From Calvatia gigantea (taxonomy: Eukaryota > Basidiomycota > Agaricomycetes > Agaricales > Lycoperdaceae), in contig JACAAK010000007.1 of NCBI GenBank assembly GCA_025093985.1, positions 2,356,001 to 2,420,000 of the forward strand: DNA of 64,000 bases. Reading direction: 5' to 3'. Shown piece by piece: positions 10,164-23,874 of the stretch (the first letter of the stretch is position 1; each line of letters starts with the position of its first letter). A program made the translations under genes and the position numbers. The notes below the pieces were generated by a model, which saw only the letters and a program-made list of their open reading frames with translations, was not told where the DNA came from and searched no databases.

Positions 10164-12704
10164 ATGGCGCTTACTCAATCAGCAAGACTCCCAGGTCCTT
10201 CGTGGGATGAAGAGGTTGTACCGGCGCTGCGTAAACGTGAGTCCAACCGCCCCTATCTCTGATGCCAGCCAAAGGAATCTTCGCTCTCCAGGACTCGAAA
10301 GCGAGAGTAGAACACTCTCCCATCGCATGTCCGCCATCTCATTATCATCCAGCGTGGAAGACCTCTCTGCTGCATTCACCAAACCAGCCTCGATTCGGAA
10401 CCAACATAATGACTATCGCCTGCTAGGCAGTAGTAGTCAAAGTCCAGGCCCCGGTTACCACTCAACATTCGTCGATCATCCTACCACCCCTAGTACCTCT
10501 ACCCGCGTCAACGGGGTCCAATCCGCCCGAAAACCCGTCGCCACGTCCTTTCATCGTTCAAGAACATATTCACAACCCTACGCGACGGACAATGACTCTT
10601 CCCAGATGAACGGTTCTGCGCGAGCTAGGCCAAACACAGGAAAGGCGGGAAGCGCCCTGCGTTCAGCACGTTCTGGCGATCCAAAACCTACTCGTATACC
10701 CAAAGTATCACGTACTTCTAATACCCCCTTCCTCTCCTCCCTTGCCTTCTCTCAATGGCAGTGCCACTGGCGGAGTCGGCTATTTTCCCCCAATCACCCC
10801 ATCTACTACATCCATGCAAACACGTTATTCATCTGATTCTCGTTCACATAACCCCCCCGTGTCGAACTCCTCTCAAGTTAACCTTGGTCCTGTTCAACCA
10901 CACCGAATCATCAACGAACCAGCACCTTTTAACACCGCCAGCTTCCTCCAATTCCTCAATATACAATATTCACGACGTTGATGCTTTTGGTTCGCGACCT
11001 AAATCCCGGGATTCCATAGATTCAGAAGAGCGCCCTTTTGAACATTGGTATCGAGGAGAAGTATCACGGAATGGCGGCGTAGGCGAACTGCGAGTCGGGA
11101 AAAGACAAGAGATGTTGGAGATTGCGAATTTTGGCCATGCGATCAGTAATAAACGGAAAGCTGTTGCTAGCCGTAAAGCTGCGCTGGTAGCTCTGGAGGA
11201 TAGTCGGAGAGTAAGAAAACGCGCGGATAGTATTGGGGGGATTACGATGCGTGATAGGGGGAGTTTGTATTTGGATGAAGAGCGCGCTGCTCAAGTCGGT
11301 CGCGTGTTGGATGAGGACCCGTTAACGGATTTGGAATGGGAAGGCTCGGATATTGGATCGATATCGACGCATAATCATTCTCACTTCTCATTATCACCAC
11401 CATCGGTTCTCTAACCATAATGCAGATCCTGATTTCATCCCCGGAGTGGGCGATGTGACTACTACTACATCTACCTCCTTTACAGACACCCCGATGACGT
11501 CGTACGAGGATGAAAGGAGTTACACCCCGACTCAAACGGCAAGGACGACGCCGACACCGACTTCGACGCCCCGACCGAAATTGAGAAAGAACAGTTCATC
11601 AAGTCGGATACCGACTGTTTCTTCTGAACGGATATCATCGGAATCGAAGGTGTCAACTGCAACGCAGCATTCTTTTCCTAAAGGTCAAATACCCCCTCAA
11701 CCGCAACCCGTGGTGGATTTGACCACAGTCACAGGGGTACCCTCTCCGCCACCTACCAATCCCCGTTCTCCGACACCAAGTTCGACCAAACGTGGTGTTT
11801 CACCCGGCCCGAATAGTGCTACTACTGCGAATATTTCATTTGATGGCGCGTCGTCAGCAAAGAAAGCGCGTATACCGACCCCGACAACGCCGCAGAAGAG
11901 AGGCGGCGTGCGTCCAAAGCCGAAAAGTGCGATGAAGAAAGTGGTGAAGGAGGAGGATGATAGGAAGAGTGTCGCGCATTATCCGACTCCTGGTGATGAT
12001 GGGTCTATGGATATGGCTGATGCGATTCCGTCGTGGACGCAGCCAAAACCTAGAGAAGGGAATTGGGATGACGTACGTATCATTATTTTTCAACAGAATT
12101 CATTATTAGTTAGTGTGCGTGGTCGATGCTAAAGCTTCTGCTCCCGCCTAGGTCGTGCTTCCGGTCGTGGCGAGGAAGAAAGGTTTGGAAGATTATTACT
12201 GAAAAGGCCGATGGGAGTCCGCGGCCGAAGAGGCAAGAACCTGCACCTGTTGCTCCGGTACGTTCCATCCGTCCCGAATCCCTTGATATGACCCACTCAT
12301 TGTAAACATAGGCGCCTGGAACATTTGGGTATGACGATACGAAATATCGTCGCGGACGCGCCGACGAGGACGAAATTGAGATGGACGAATTCGGCCGACC
12401 CAAAGGTCCAGACACTACCACCATCACTGAAGACAACACAGCTAACGCGAATATTCCAGAAGAACCCGAACCACAAGAGGAAGAGGTGGATAAACATCGT
12501 CCTCCACCTGTCTCTACTGCACATGATAACATTCGCGTGCCTGTTAACAACTCGCCACCTATATCGCCGCCATTTTCGGATTACGCCCCTACGACTGTGC
12601 AAGATATTCAGTATTCTGCGACGAGTGTGGGAGATGGGAAGCCGGGTGCGGTGGTTGAGCAGGATGAGGGGGGTGCTGGGTGTTGTAAGTGTGTTGTTAT
12701 GTGA
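10164..12704 (+). CDS. Long disordered protein with C-terminal CaaX (CCKCVVM)
   Basis: Begins MALTQSARLPGPSWDEEVV. A first intron from about 10231 to 10293 joins ALRK to RLESESRTLSHRMS. The rest is Ser/Thr/Pro-rich and of low complexity, with one ordered-looking basic helical stretch around 11100-11230 (GELRVGKRQEMLEIANFG, KRKAVASRKAALVALEDS). Two further introns lie near 12073 and 12259. The end GGAGCCKCVVM is a Cys-rich CaaX box. By known rules the last four residues would be farnesylated, and the upstream Cys pair is palmitoylation-prone, so a membrane-anchored scaffold is likely. Four single added bases (near 10726, 10943, 11395 and 12199) break the frame, yet composition and splice sites stay coherent on both sides. 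No known family was recognised. Confidence 0.6.
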
Positions 12705-12992
12705 GAGAGGACCGGTGCGGTGGGTCCTCGTTGGTTGGTTCTCTAATGCCATACTATTTGACTTTTTCTTTTTCTTACCTTTGCTGCCGTTCGTTGAAGC
12801 TTTTGCAATTTGCTTCATCATCGTTCGTGTTTTCCCGGCGTGCTTTTTTCTTTCCTTTCTTTTCTCTCATTTTATTATAGCTGATTGATCAAAGACAAAA
12901 TATTGCATACGGGATTTTATTCACCCTGTCAAAGCAGTTTTTTCTCCCCTCACACTCGTTTACATTACGTCAATTCAACATGCATCTCCTTG

Positions 12993-13016
12993 TCTCTCTC
13001 TCTCTCTCTCTCTCTC
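12993..13016. repeat. (TC)n microsatellite
   Basis: Perfect TC dinucleotide run of about twelve units. It lies in a pyrimidine-rich stretch (about 12900-13420) upstream of the 2OG oxygenase gene. Confidence 0.85.
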
Positions 13017-13569
13017 TTTGTGGGCGCTCTGGTGAACGTGATGGACTTTGTTTTCTCTCCAGCCTTCCCTTCTCCCTTCCTCTTGCTACCCTACCCTGGT
13101 TATGCTTCCTGTAACCTCAAAATTCCCGCTCATACCCGAACATTTGGTGGCTGCTTATGATGCCCTCTCTCCTCCAGTCACTCTCTTTGCAGAGCAATCT
13201 TCTGCCTTCCTCTCCCCACCTCCCACCAAGTCCTTGCCCCCCTCCCTCCTCCCCCTCTCCTCCCACTCTTTCTGTTTATCTTCCTCTTTTCTCCTGTCAT
13301 TTTGTATCACTATTGCTGTGGCTTTTAAACTTTCGTTGCGCATATGGAGCCTTATCTACCAGATTTCGCTATAATAACTGCATTTTTTCCCTCCTTTGCT
13401 GACCGGCACGACGTTAACTCTGCACCTTGATATGGTAAATGGATGACATACTACACTAGTAACAGAGAGCGCTTAACTCGTGGTTACTTAAGATAAGATA
13501 ATCTGCGAGCTTGATAACACTATCCTTTTAACTGAAACCACCATTATCCAGTTCAAGACCCCAACCACC

Positions 13570-15818
13570 ATGTCGGAATACTCTCCCCAACAGCACCTAA
13601 CATTTCCACCTACGCCCGCACCTGGCTTCTTACTCGCCGCTCAACGGACCGAAAGTACATTCGAGGAAATCCCTGTGATGTCAGTTATTCGTAAGCCCCC
13701 TTGCTTAAATCCCTGTAATGGACAACTCCGCAGAACGGGGGAACAAATGTTGTAATGCTCCGTTCCTACGGAGGCGGAGGTAAGGGCTGGGTGAACCTGA
13801 GGGCCCTAAGACTTTGTTTTGTTCCTTTGCGATCACGGCCACCTCATGAGCTCATGCTGGTTCTAACCTTCCTGACCCTTCTTCCCGACCTCGCAATGAG
13901 CTAATTTAACGCGTTGGAACCCTCGGTGATCTGTGTTGAATAGTTGAGGCTGACATGGACATTTGTGAAATAGTGACTTCAAGGACGCGACAAGTAATGA
14001 TCCACATGTGAGGAAGGAATTAGCGGAATTGATCAGAGATGCATGTATCAATGTGAGTTTTGAAACCACCCTGTAGGCTGTGGGATGTCTGGAAACATTC
14101 TGAGATTCTGAACTACGGCTGTGTGCGCGCGTTTTAGGTCGGATTCTTTTACTGTGAGTCCGTTTTATGCCCCTACCCCAGAATGATGTTTGATGACATG
14201 GATTTTGCACCTCCGGCAGTGAAGAACCATGGGTTACCACAAGAACTGATAGATCGTACTGTCGAAGCAGGAAAAAGATTTTTTGCGCTACCTGAGGAAG
14301 AAAAAATGAAGGTCTGTTGTGGCGATCAGGGTCAGACTCTCGACCGACCGAATGCCTCAGCTCGATATACACAAATCGTCAAATTATAAAGGTTACACTG
14401 CTCTCCTGGGAGAAAACACAAATTCAGAAGGCTTGGGGGATTTACACGAGGGTTTTGATATGGGCTGGGAGCCTGAAACTTCTGAACCGAACCAGGAAGA
14501 CGGCCGAACCATACTCAGAGAAGATGGGGTAATGACCGGAGGCAATATGTGGCCTGATTCAGCTGCCTTACCTGGATTTAGGGAAGCTGTTCTAGCATAT
14601 TAGTACGTCTCTCAGTTTAAGTTGTGAAGACTCTTCTCTGATTTGATGTTAACATGATTAATCCCCGCTGGGCTATCAATAATGTTGAACGCCCTTGGGG
14701 TTTGCCGTATCCGCTCTTCATTGTTCGAACGCCGTTTCCTGCTGGGTCTCAACCTGGATGTGTGGTCATCACATAGCCATGCGGCAGTGAGACTGGGCAA
14801 GCTGCTGTTCCCTCTATTTGCTCTAGCACTTGATGTTCCAGAGACCTTTTTTGATGATAAGGCGAGTCGGGCGTTTCCCAACACCTCGTGCCCGTCGACT
14901 GGCGCCCATATTGTCAAAACCCTCATTTGACTTATTTCCTTTTACTCTTTTGATCCCCAGCCTGCTGATCCCCCACACATTGACTTTAGACAACGAAGCC
15001 TGCTGCGATAATGCGGTTGTTGCACTATCCCCCCCAGCCACCCACGAAACTAGAATCTGACGGCCGTCAAATCGGGATTGGTTCTCATACAGAGTGCGTG
15101 ACACTCGAGCCTTTCATCCAGAGCTCATATCACTCATTATCATCCCTAGCTACGAGGTAGGTTCACTTTAGCAGGAGTGGCCATGCGTTTTCCTTCCGAT
15201 ATATGTGACCGAAATTCAGGAACTTTCCTCATCCTCGAATACTGTTGACTTGGGCTGCTAGTGCTTTACTATCCTGTGGCAAGATTCTGCTGGCGGTTTA
15301 CAGGTCCAAAACGCATCTGGAAAGTGGATTGATGCCGTTCCAATTTCCGGTACCGTCGTGGTGAAGTGAGTGCTTCAAGCCAGCCCCCCGATACCCCCTG
15401 ATGAATGTCCCTAACGATGTCATGCAATAAATTTGTCACAGCCTTGGGGACCAGTTTGCGCGCTGGACAAGTGAGTCGTACCGGAAAAGAGGTCGTTCGT
15501 CCGTGGCCTGAATGATTGCTCTTTATCATCAGACGATGTGTTTAAATCAACGGTCCACCGCGTTATTAACCGTTCCGGACTTGAACGCTATTCGATACCG
15601 CTCTTCTTTGGCTCAGATTACGATGTCCTTCTTGAGGTCAGTGGATGAAGTCATATCTACTTATTCTGCCGCTTTGTCTCACGATGACATGGACCTCGCG
15701 CAAGTAGCCGATCCCGACGTGCATATCCCCTGGTACTCCGGCAAAATATGAAGTGGTTACAGCCGGGGAGTATGTGAAATCAAGGCTAGAAGCTACATAT
15801 GCACATTCCGCAAATTAA
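13570..15818 (+). CDS. 2OG-Fe(II) oxygenase, isopenicillin-N-synthase-like
   Basis: Non-haem iron oxygenase with about ten exons and roughly 350 residues. The start at 13570 reads [18 protein letters not shown]. The N-terminal DIOX_N part follows ([66 protein letters not shown]). The core carries [15 protein letters not shown], then the iron ligands HTD and the distal His in STVHRV. The 2OG-binding Arg and Ser of RYSIPLFF are also visible. The C-terminus is [20 protein letters not shown] with stop 15816-15818. All junctions are in phase, so the gene looks functional. A 7-nt microexon (15150-15156) completes the HTDYE motif. The family hydroxylates or oxidatively cyclises small molecules. The substrate is unknown and no biosynthetic cluster is evident around it. 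Confidence 0.85.
15150..15156 (+). other. 7-nt microexon completing the HxD iron-binding motif
   Basis: CTACGAG lies between a CCTAG acceptor and a GTAGGT donor. It joins CATACAGA to the TGCTTTACT exon at 15261 and yields HTDYECFTILW. The Asp codon of the iron-binding HxD is split across the upstream intron. Confidence 0.7.
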
Positions 15819-18800
15819 TCAATTCGAATTTCGTCCTAATTTGTTTCGCTGAAACCCACGGTGCCTTTGGGAGGATGACATAACCCCTCCTTCTAACAAT
15901 TACATTCATGACTTATGTCTCAACGAACCCTCTTAACGCATATGGCTGACTGTTGAACTGAAGTGGGTAGGTTGGGGTGGTTCCACGTCCACATTCTGTC
16001 AGTGCTTTGTGGTTCCTGCCGTAATCCAGGGCCTTTATGACCGACCCCCGTGACCATCGCCGAAGCAGGAAGAGGACGATTCCTATAAGATTTGCTTGCT
16101 CGTGCACCAACAATTTCCAGAACATAGGCTTCGACGTTGAAGACTCGGTTACGGTGGCAGTCGACGAGAGTTCGCGAAGGCTGTTGACCGCGGATGAACT
16201 GCTCATTCAGTCGCGAGGATGTCCAAAGATGATTTAAATCTCTCAGGCTGCTCAAAATTGAAAATGCGAACAAGTTTATGTGGGAAAAAGTACATAGTCT
16301 TATTGCTCGTGTGTTGAGCAACGAAACTCAAATGGAAATCCTTCAAACATAAATGTTCCAACTGGCGAGGTCGGACATAAGGACCCTATGACTTCATGGG
16401 CGTTCTACGCCTTCCTATACTCGTCTCTTTTGCGTCCGCGATGCACAATTCTAATGACGAAATCGAGAATGGTCAAGTCCCCCGCGATGATGGACAGGTG
16501 ACTTCAACTACAACTAATTCTCATCACGTCTCATCAATAATTCGGAGATTCTGCCAAACGCCGAATCATCTCATCAATGGCCGGTATGTTGCGGCTCCGG
16601 CCATGAAAACGGAAAGCACAAAGAACCCTTGGTATAAGAGTAGCTATGTGGAGCGATCCGAAGTATCTCTATTCCTCGAAGTGGATAATCCCTAACTGGG
16701 GAAGAAGTTCTCTTCTTGGGTGGTCGTGGAAAGTATAACGGAACTCGCAAAAGAGCCTCGGTGAGATCGGGGCTGTGGCCGCTGACAAGCTGAGCCTCTC
16801 TAAGTGGCGTTTTTTGTGAAGGTGTCACGTAGTGGAACTGGGGCGCTCTGTATCCATGACTTCGGGCAGCGAAAGCTCGAGACAAGATGTTAGTATATGA
16901 TGAGCATCTGTATTTGAGAGTGTCAAGGGCCTCACTATGTCGAAGACTGCAGTGGTCTTGCCTGACCGAGCTCACGGGAGCACATCACCGCCCCAACCTT
17001 GGAAGCCGAAAGCTTGTGGAAGAGAGCGGCCCGCTTTCTCCCTTTTGGTCCTTACTATCATGATGTACAGTCGTGCTACTTATGCAGTTACTTAGTACCT
17101 ATGGTACGCCGGTGCAGATGGCCGACGTCAGCACCTATTCATCAGGTGACGGGCACGAGGAGTAAGAGGGTGATTCATCTGGTCCTTGCCTGTCAAGCGA
17201 GAAAGGGTATTAGTTACACAGCAGTCTTTAGGATGAAACATGCGAAGACAAAAGCACTCGATTTCCTAGATCTACGATCCGAAGCCGACTCGTGAAAAGT
17301 TCTCGAGGGTTGAAAGTTGAGAAGCTTGCCGGTGACTTAAGCCAAATGGCCAATCTATGAGGAGCAAAGATACTTGTCAAGCTAAAAGAAAATTGGCTCA
17401 CCCTATGGCCTTTTGAACGATCCGTAAGTCCCGGGTCACAAGACTGCTCTCGCTAAGTAAGAAGGGTGAGGGCGACTCGGAAGATTTCCCGAAAGTGTTC
17501 CAGGTCAGACAACCCCTCAAGTCGATTCGGCGATTTTGTGTACAAAAGGTCAAGGTTCTTGAGAAGGGCAGTTTTACGACCTAGCCTAGTGAGAAGAACG
17601 CCTCGAGCTTGTACCACTCAGTGCGCAGCGGCTCAATACCAAGGGGATACAGCAACGAGGTTTCTTGACAGACTAGGACATATGTCTGCAGCATGATGAT
17701 ACACCGTTGTACCGGCGCTTTATATTTCGAGCCGTCAACCGATCATGCTGGGATTGTACGTGAGCCGGCCAACAATAGCACTTTTTAGCCATCACAAGTC
17801 GGTCTGGCAGCCAGGCAGGCAGTGTCACACTTAACCCCAAGCATCTTGGCCAGGCCGCAACAAGACACTAGCGCCGATTGATGGACACAAATTGTCAGAA
17901 TTATTGTTGGGGGGAAGCAGGCCATTTTCGTAAGTGTTCGGGGACCCGGCGCAGTGTCCGATTCCCGGTTCTAAAGGATACAGAGACTCAGAGAGAGAGA
18001 GAGAGAGAGAGAGCGACAGCCAACCTGAAAATCTCGTGCGTATATTACGTAATGTTGATGGAAAAAGTCCCAAGGTTACGAATAGAGGGTTCTGCAGGGA
18101 AGGACCATGGGCCACGGGCCATCGGTGGCACTGTACTTCTTGAGAGGAGTTGCCTGCGGACCATCTATGTCGAGTAAGATGACATTCTCACCAGAAATAT
18201 TAAGTCGAGAAGTCCAAGTCCGATTAGTTCGTGTCCGGGGGATCCACGTTATTGGACGATAGCGATAGATGAATTCTAAGGCCAAAGTAATTAATCTACT
18301 TCGGAACGCACGGCGCCATCATAATGCAAATCCGTGTAATAAGTACTTACATTTGCTGACTGGAAGGTTTGTAATTAAGGGATCTGTCACCGTGAAAGCT
18401 GGCACTGACGGATTTTCCCTAGTCCCTTAGATCAACGAGGACCTCTGGAACTGGTTCACAGAAAACAAGGGACAACAGGAGATTGCGTAAGTGCGCAATT
18501 GATCTTGATGGACCCTTGCATGATCCCTTGCCCGGAACTGAGTAGGTATCCCGCCAGTCTTGCACCAGTTCGGAGTTATCATGGACTAATAGTTCGATGC
18601 AGTCCGATTAGCCTGCCCAACTCGCAAAAGAGACAGCTTAGGGCACAATCGCCTGAAATGTCGGGCACGTTTTTCTTCGTTGGCAGGACAGGAAACAATT
18701 CATCAACCCCTGATATGATTGTTTTTAGGTGATCCATAAGCCGGTGCACCTGCGCACCTATTGAGGGCTGACTGAAGGGGTTGACGGCACTCATCCATAA

Positions 18801-18831
18801 CCCTTCCAGTTCCGTGCCTGACTCACCGGTC
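15819..18831. other. Gene-poor interval
   Basis: About 3 kb with only short unsupported ORFs. It contains a perfect (GA)n run at 17990-18013. I recognise no gene, RNA or transposon remnant here. Confidence 0.5.
17990..18013. repeat. (GA)n microsatellite
   Basis: Perfect GA dinucleotide run of about twelve units in the gene-poor interval. Confidence 0.85.
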
Positions 18832-18838
18832 TATAAAA
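18832..18838 (+). promoter_or_regulatory. TATA box, probably of the SDR gene
   Basis: TATAAAA lies about 280 bp upstream of the SDR start codon at 19116. This implies a long leader, possibly with a 5'-UTR intron. No other plausible start lies between. Confidence 0.35.
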
Positions 18839-19115
18839 GTCACCTTCAGTTGTCCGCCCGATCCTTGTTTCATTCCTGCTCCCTTACTGCCCCCCGGCTG
18901 AAGCGCCCCCATCTCGTCCGTTACGGCCGTATTATCACCTGCTCAGGTTGTTGCAAATACCTATCACCTCCATCCCCTAGAACTTGGCAAACAAAGTTTT
19001 GGGAGTTGTTTCATTAAGATCAAGTCAAACATTTGCGCAGCGTCTCTTCTTTACCCACACTCCCACTCCTTCGCGCGGCTCCCAATCCACAAACTGACTT
19101 ACTACCTGCGTCTTC

Positions 19116-20529
19116 ATGAATTCGTTCTGTCCTCCATTCACTCCATTCACTCCGGATGAGAACTTATATGATGTGGACTCTCCCCATCCTCGTACCGATC
19201 GTTCGCCGCTGAACTTCAGGTTTAGCCCTATGAACCTCTTCAACGTCAGGGGCCTTGTTGTGGTAATTACCGGTGGTGGAACAGGTAAATGTCTTCCCAC
19301 ATCATATCTATTTGTAGTAAGAGAAGCCCCATGCTGATGCCCGCGATCCGTGTTCATAGGAATTGGGCTCATGATGACGACTGCGCTTGAAAATAACGGT
19401 GCAACGGTGTATATTGTAGGGCGGAGAGGGGATATGCTGAGGAAGGCGGCTGAGGAAAACAACGTAAGTCGTTGCTTCTTTTGGTGGCTTGGCATAAGAG
19501 ATCATAACTTCCCACACAGAGATTCGGACAGATCATTCCTCTGGAAGGAGATATCACCAATAAAGAGAGCCTTCTTTCCATCGCTGATGTAGTCAAGGCA
19601 AGACATGGTTATATCGATATTTTAATCAACAATGCAGGAATTGCACGAAATCTCTATCAACACCCCCTTCCGATGCCAGCCTCCCATTCCCCAGACCACC
19701 CGCCTTCACCTCCACTAACCCCATCACCTGGTTATGGAAACCCAAGAACACCCAGTATCAAAGCATTCCAGAACGCACTTTGGGAAACAGGGACAGTGGA
19801 AGACTGGGAGGAGACATTCAGGACGAACGTCACAGCAGTGTATTACACTACAGTCGCATTCCTAGAGCTGCTGCACCAAGGAAACGTACGGCGGCAAAGA
19901 ATCGAAAATGGTCCGTCACCGGCTATATCACAGTCAAATTCCAGGACAGGTACACCTTCGGGTCATCCACTGGAACCGCTATCATCTACAGGACTTCATA
20001 TGAACATCGGCGAAGGCTTCTCCAAACCGCCATATCATAGTTCACAAGTAATGTCGGTATCAAGTTCCGGAGCTTTTAGAATGGATTCGAAGATTCTTTC
20101 TCCTTCGTACACGTTATCAAAGAGCGCATGCACACACCTTGGGAAAGTGATGGCAAATTTGTTGGCGCCGTGGGGTATTAGGAGCAATGTGTTAGCTCCA
20201 GGTGTTTGGCCGACAGGTACGTTATTATCTTGTGCTCATATGATGAAAACGTTTTTGATTATGAGCTGTGCAGAAATGACGACATGTCCTACACCGGACA
20301 CGAGATTAGACCCTGCTCAGCTAGCGAGTGCGGTTCCACTAAAACGGGTCGGAACTGAAGAAGTGTGTCAATTCTGTCCCGTGCCTCTCGTATCCTAACG
20401 ACTGATCGGTGTGTGTAGGATATGGCCGGAACGATCCTCTATTTAGCGAGCCGAGCAGGGGCGTATATCAATGGATCAGTGTGGCTTGTAGATGGTGGGC
20501 GGGTGGTAAGCATGTCCAACAATTGCTGA
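19116..20529 (+). CDS. Short-chain dehydrogenase/reductase (SDR)
   Basis: NAD(P)-dependent oxidoreductase with a Rossmann fold. The start at 19116 gives a leader of about 40 residues, then VVVITGGGTGIGLMM (TGxxxGxG dinucleotide motif, split by an intron). GDITNKES is the usual acidic strand end, DILINNAG the structural NNAG motif, SVSSSGAF the catalytic Ser region, and YTLSK the YxxxK active site. LAPWGIRSNVLAPG and INGSVWLVDGGR close the fold, with stop 20527-20529. All introns are in phase. Unusual are two Pro/Ser-rich insertions, one after NNAG (PPSPPLTPSPGYG) and one before the catalytic Ser (SNSRTGTPSGHPLEP), which make it longer than classical SDRs. The substrate is unknown. Confidence 0.85.
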
Positions 20530-22255
20530 GATTTAGCGGTCGGAGAGCAGTGAAGTTATATGTGTGCTCTTGAAGGGGTTCTACTCCATACGCGACATCG
20601 GGTTGGGTTCGTTCCATGTACCATCTGGGCTCGGGTGGTCTTTACGGTTGCTCACATTGTTTCGTGTTTCATTTAACCTCATGTGCATATTGTATTAATT
20701 AGGTTATTACCTCCCCCGGATCCGTTCGATCCCCTGGGTGGACGATAGGATTGTACACACCAATCTAATAAAATGTATTATACCCTCCATGGTCGGCATC
20801 TGCTCCCGACCGTCACCAAGCCATATTGGGGTTGAACGTTGAACGTCCAACGTCCAACATCCATTGTCACAACAGTGATCAAATCCGCCAAACTATTCTG
20901 ACGTCGATAGGTCCACGTATCAAGACAAGAACGATCCCAACCGTACTTGCTGTCGGCGCGATTAATTGCTCTTGTGACTGATTAATGGATTACTGACAAG
21001 GTCAAATGACAATCAAAAGGAGACACCGGATACCAACCGAATACCTTACCAATGAACTGAAAACAGAAATGACTGCCGAACCTCAGAAATCAGAGTAGGT
21101 TGTGCATTGTTCCGGGTTCAGCTGACTTTGTGGGGTGAATGTGAGCTTGAGGGTTGATGAAATAGGCACTCTCAAAGCAGGGCTGAGTTTCAGCGGCTGT
21201 GATAACGGAATTTTATGCGGGGCAAGTGGGGGGTGGGGTCGGGAAGGTTGTGGTTAGCTAAGTCAGCCAGCGAATCACGTAGGCAGTGGAGGTTGATGAT
21301 GATGCGATGATGTATCGATGGTGATAATGAACTCTGTATTTCTGTCCTCCAACAAGCAAACGTACTGCTAAGACGCGGTGGACATAGTCTGGAACTAACG
21401 AGGTATCTACGCCCCCTCGGCTGGGTAGCGTCTGCACAATAAACGAATGAAATTCTGAGCGACGATGTGGGAGACGTCTAGTGGGGGTGTACGATGGACC
21501 ACCCATTGAGAATCAGGCGAGTTGGCACTCGGCAAGGTTTAATACAACGAAGTTGACATCTGAGCACGGTTCCGGGCAACTCCTAAACATCTTGGCACCA
21601 TACTTTTTTCAGCCCGAAACACAGCGCCGACTGTGGGCTGGAGTACTCTGGACGACTCGGTTGGGCCCGAGACGCCCGAAGTGCTTGATACATATACCAC
21701 CGCCTGGGTTTCTTAGAATTGTAGGACTATCCCGTGATCGTGGTTAGTAATCCTTGGTCGTGATGACGAGATACGAGCGTGATGTTCATACGGAGATCTG
21801 GGTCCAAGTAACAACGGATGTTCTTGAATCCTAGCGTGGGGCCTTGCAGTTGTTAATCATACACTCTGTTGTATTCCTCTGGGAGTCGGGCATTAAACAT
21901 ACGGTATTTTCTATCTTTTGGGACGGAACACTAAATTATGACCGACAAACCTCGGCGGTCAGATCACGTGGAGTTCAGTTGGATGACAACAGTGTGCACC
22001 GGAGACCCGAACCGGATTGGAAAAAACTTGCAAGCAAATTCGATACTTATAGACTTACGCTCATCACCTTGCCATCCGCCACGCTTGTCCCCGTCCTTCT
22101 TCTTCCGTTCTTCTTCCTCCTCCTTCCACGCGTTTTTTAGGCTCTCAGCTGTCGCTGCTGTCACACCAAATATCTACCACAAGTCTCAAGCGCCGTTAGC
22201 TTTCAGTTTCTCCACCTCTTCTACCACAGGTTCTGTATCCTCTTGGGATCCGAGT
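20530..22255. other. Intergenic, contains a dispersed repeat copy
   Basis: No gene was recognised. A TTGAACGTTGAACG-type motif lies at about 20833-20860. One copy of a roughly 100-bp dispersed repeat lies at 21293-21410; its partner is at 50009-50100. Confidence 0.45.
21293..21410. repeat. Dispersed repeat, copy 1
   Basis: The segment shares GATGATGATG, ATGAACTCTG, CAACAAGCAAACG, TGCTAAGACGCGGT and AGGTATC in the same order with 50009-50100. No coding potential was seen. It may be a remnant of a small non-autonomous element. Confidence 0.55.
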
Positions 22256-23586
<1,331 letters not shown>

Positions 23587-23874
23587 CCGGTGACTTTTCG
23601 TTTTATTTAGTTTACGTGAATACCAATAGAATGCACTTGTAACATGCGGAAATCTATTCTGACAGCAAGATAGAGTTGCTTGAGGTTCTTGCTCTCAACA
23701 CAGAGAGCCAGATGTCGTGGGACCAATTTTGATTTTGAATTGTAATCAAATTGATCCTGCCTCAGGCCTCATCCCGCTCTCTCCCCGCTTACACACCCAT
23801 GACATCTTCTGCTATTGCCTCCATCTTTAGAACTGTTTTTTGATTTCTCTTTCGCGTTCCCCGAGATCCGTGCC

